Shown here piece by piece: positions 62,646-64,000 of a stretch of DNA of 64,000 nucleotides. The position numbers and the translations under genes are program-made. Source of the stretch: PALSA-129 sp963842505 (GTDB lineage: Bacteria > Acidobacteriota > Terriglobia > Bryobacterales > Bryobacteraceae); assembly GCA_963842505.1 (NCBI GenBank), contig CAWJGZ010000003.1:62001-126000 (forward strand), read 5' to 3'. Each line of letters begins with the position of its first letter. The stretch's first letter is position 1. Under the pieces are notes generated by a model. That model saw only the letters and a list, made by a program, of their open reading frames with translations. It made no database searches and was not told the DNA's origin.

Positions 62646-64000
62646 ATGCGAACTGTCATTTATTTGTGTCTGTTGTGCCTGGCTGCCGCCGCCGGCGCGC
62701 AATCCCAGAATGCCGCCGTGGACCGGATCTTTGCCGCGTACGACAAGCCCGACTCGCCGGGGTGCGCCCTCTCCGTGATGCGCGAAGGCAAGGTCATCTA
62801 CAGCCGTGGCTATGGCATGGCCGACCTGGATCACGATATTCCCATCTCGCCCTCCAGCGTGTTCCACGTAGCGTCGATTTCCAAGGAGTTTACGGCCGCA
62901 TCCATCCTCATGCTCGCCGAAGAAGGTAAGCTTTCGATCGACGACGACATTCACAAGTACATTCCGGAGCTGCCCGATTTCGGCGTCAGAATCACCCTGC
63001 GGCACCTGCTGCTCCATACCAGCGGCATACGCGACCAGTGGACGCTGCTCGTCATGAACGGCTGGCGGCTCAACCAGGATCTCATCACGGACCAGGACGT
63101 GCTCGATATTCTCTCCAAACAGAAAGCCCTGAACTTCCCGCCGGGCGACCAGTTTCTGTACTCGAATTCCGGGTACACGCTGCTCGCGCAAACCGTCAAG
63201 CGCGTTAGCGGGAAGACCCTCCGCGAGTTCACTCAGGAGCGCATCTTCGGACCCTTGGGCATGACCCATACTTTCTTCCGCGACAATCACGCCGAGATCG
63301 TCAAGAATCAAGCCTACGGCTACATGCCCGCGGGAAAAGGCAAGTTCGAACTGCGCATCCCGGACTTCGATACCGTCGGCGCCACCAGCCTGCTCACCAC
63401 GGTCGAAGATTTCGCCAAGTGGGACGCCAATTTCGATCAGCCCAGGCTGGCGCCCAACGTGATTGCCAAAATGCAGGAGCGCGGCCGCCTCAACAGCGGC
63501 GCGCCGATTGATTATGGATTCGGCTTGATGCCCGGCGTCTATCGCGGTCTCGCCTTCACCGGCCATGGCGGCTCCGATGCCGGTTACAAGGCCGACTATC
63601 TGCGGTTTCCCAAGGAGCGACTGGCAGTGGCCTGTCAGTGCAATCTGGGCGCCGTGGTCCCGCGCAACCTCACCTTACAGGTGGCGGAAGTCTTCCTGGG
63701 CGATCGCATGGCGCCCGCCGAGAAACCAGCGGCCCCGGTGTCGCCCGGCGCGGGCATTCCCGCCGGCGCGCCCGGGCTCTATTACAACAAAGACCTCGGG
63801 GACGTGCGCCGTATCCTGGAGCGCGACGGGCGGCTCGTGTTGTCTTCCCCGGGACCGCGCAACGAAGCTCTGGCCGTGGCATCCGCCGGCGAATTGCAGA
63901 TTCTCGGACCGCTCGGCGTGGTGGGAAAGGTCTCGCTGGCCGCGGGCCGGATCACCGAATCGCGTTCCGGCGCCGCGCCGGCCATATACGAGCGCCGCCA
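62646..64000 (+). CDS. Exported SxxK serine hydrolase, cut by window edge
   Basis: The frame is open from ATG 62646 to the window end (451 codons) with a Sec leader MRTVIYLCLLCLAAAAGA. The beta-lactamase-related fold has SxxK as S77-I-S-K80, HLLLHTSGIRDQW near residue 120, Y172-S-N174 and FTGHGGSDAGY near 305, which holds the HxG-like third motif. A C-terminal beta domain follows and is incomplete. It is the second such protein in the window, after 37168-38634. Likely a D-aminopeptidase or esterase of the periplasm. Confidence 0.9.
   Translation, partial: MRTVIYLCLLCLAAAAGAQSQNAAVDRIFAAYDKPDSPGCALSVMREGKVIYSRGYGMADLDHDIPISPSSVFHVASISKEFTAASILMLAEEGKLSIDDDIHKYIPELPDFGVRITLRHLLLHTSGIRDQWTLLVMNGWRLNQDLITDQDVLDILSKQKALNFPPGDQFLYSNSGYTLLAQTVKRVSGKTLREFTQERIFGPLGMTHTFFRDNHAEIVKNQAYGYMPAGKGKFELRIPDFDTVGATSLLTTVEDFAKWDANFDQPRLAPNVIAKMQERGRLNSGAPIDYGFGLMPGVYRGLAFTGHGGSDAGYKADYLRFPKERLAVACQCNLGAVVPRNLTLQVAEVFLGDRMAPAEKPAAPVSPGAGIPAGAPGLYYNKDLGDVRRILERDGRLVLSSPGPRNEALAVASAGELQILGPLGVVGKVSLAAGRITESRSGAAPAIYERR

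Noticed and set aside
62438..62659. 73-codon frame antisense to the serine hydrolase leader region
   Set aside because: It crosses the start of a well-supported gene and its second half is Ala/Arg-rich without motifs.
1..64000. tRNA, rRNA, CRISPR arrays, transposases and prophage genes
   Set aside because: Intergenic gaps were read for tRNA-like or repeat-spacer patterns and none was found; no protein resembled a transposase, integrase or phage protein.

Overview
The window is GC-rich and densely packed with long ORFs on both strands. It most likely comes from a soil or sediment acidobacterium close to the Bryobacterales/Solibacter group. This assignment is inferred from gene content: several Tat-exported Gfo/Idh/MocA oxidoreductases, three DUF1080 (3-keto-glycoside hydrolase type) proteins, an Oar-like TonB receptor with a carboxypeptidase-regulatory domain, a sortilin/VPS10-type propeller protein, a TIGR03663 membrane protein and many secreted S9 peptidases. 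No rRNA, tRNA, phage gene, transposase or CRISPR array was seen.

Region 1 (1-4313) holds a truncated amidohydrolase abutting a threonine synthase-like gene, a polytopic membrane protein and a secreted two-domain DUF1080 protein. Region 2 (4379-10769) is a compact sugar operon: a perfect 18-bp LacI-type operator, secreted GH38 alpha-mannosidase, LacI regulator (TTG start), hexuronate-type MFS transporter (TTG start) and SDR dehydrogenase. Region 3 (10858-18133) carries a reverse operon of two Gfo/Idh/MocA proteins, an MFS permease and a sugar isomerase, followed by a second two-domain DUF1080 protein and another Gfo/Idh/MocA protein.

Region 4 (18317-28788) contains a tightly coupled reverse operon: Tat Gfo/Idh/MocA, seven-heme-site cytochrome c with a membrane anchor, TIGR03663 protein, ApbE-type flavin transferase and a discoidin-like protein. 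A third DUF1080 protein lies upstream of it. On the other strand are a further Tat Gfo/Idh/MocA protein and a Tat-type sugar isomerase. Regions 2-4 together look like an envelope pathway that oxidises sugars or glycosides to keto-sugars, cleaves them and imports the products. The multiheme cytochrome is a possible electron outlet.

Region 5 (28814-33351) has an exosortase E/CAAX-protease fusion next to a 54-residue PEID-CTERM protein with its own promoter and strong ribosome binding site. That small protein consists of almost nothing but signal peptide and sorting signal. A lipid kinase, an EEP-family hydrolase and a CusF-like lipoprotein follow.

Region 6 (33549-64000) is dominated by peptide and amino-acid turnover: three secreted S9 peptidases, amidohydrolase, two SxxK serine hydrolases, Cys/Met-type PLP lyase, iron-sulfur serine dehydratase, alanine racemase, class V aminotransferase-like enzyme, threonine dehydratase, ornithine cyclodeaminase-like enzyme and an exported nitrilase-fold hydrolase. 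The same region holds a VPS10-type protein, a GH172 protein, a GH43-like propeller, a GNAT acetyltransferase and a TonB receptor. The window ends inside a serine hydrolase. Short palindromic elements of several kinds are scattered between genes, and one lies inside a coding sequence.
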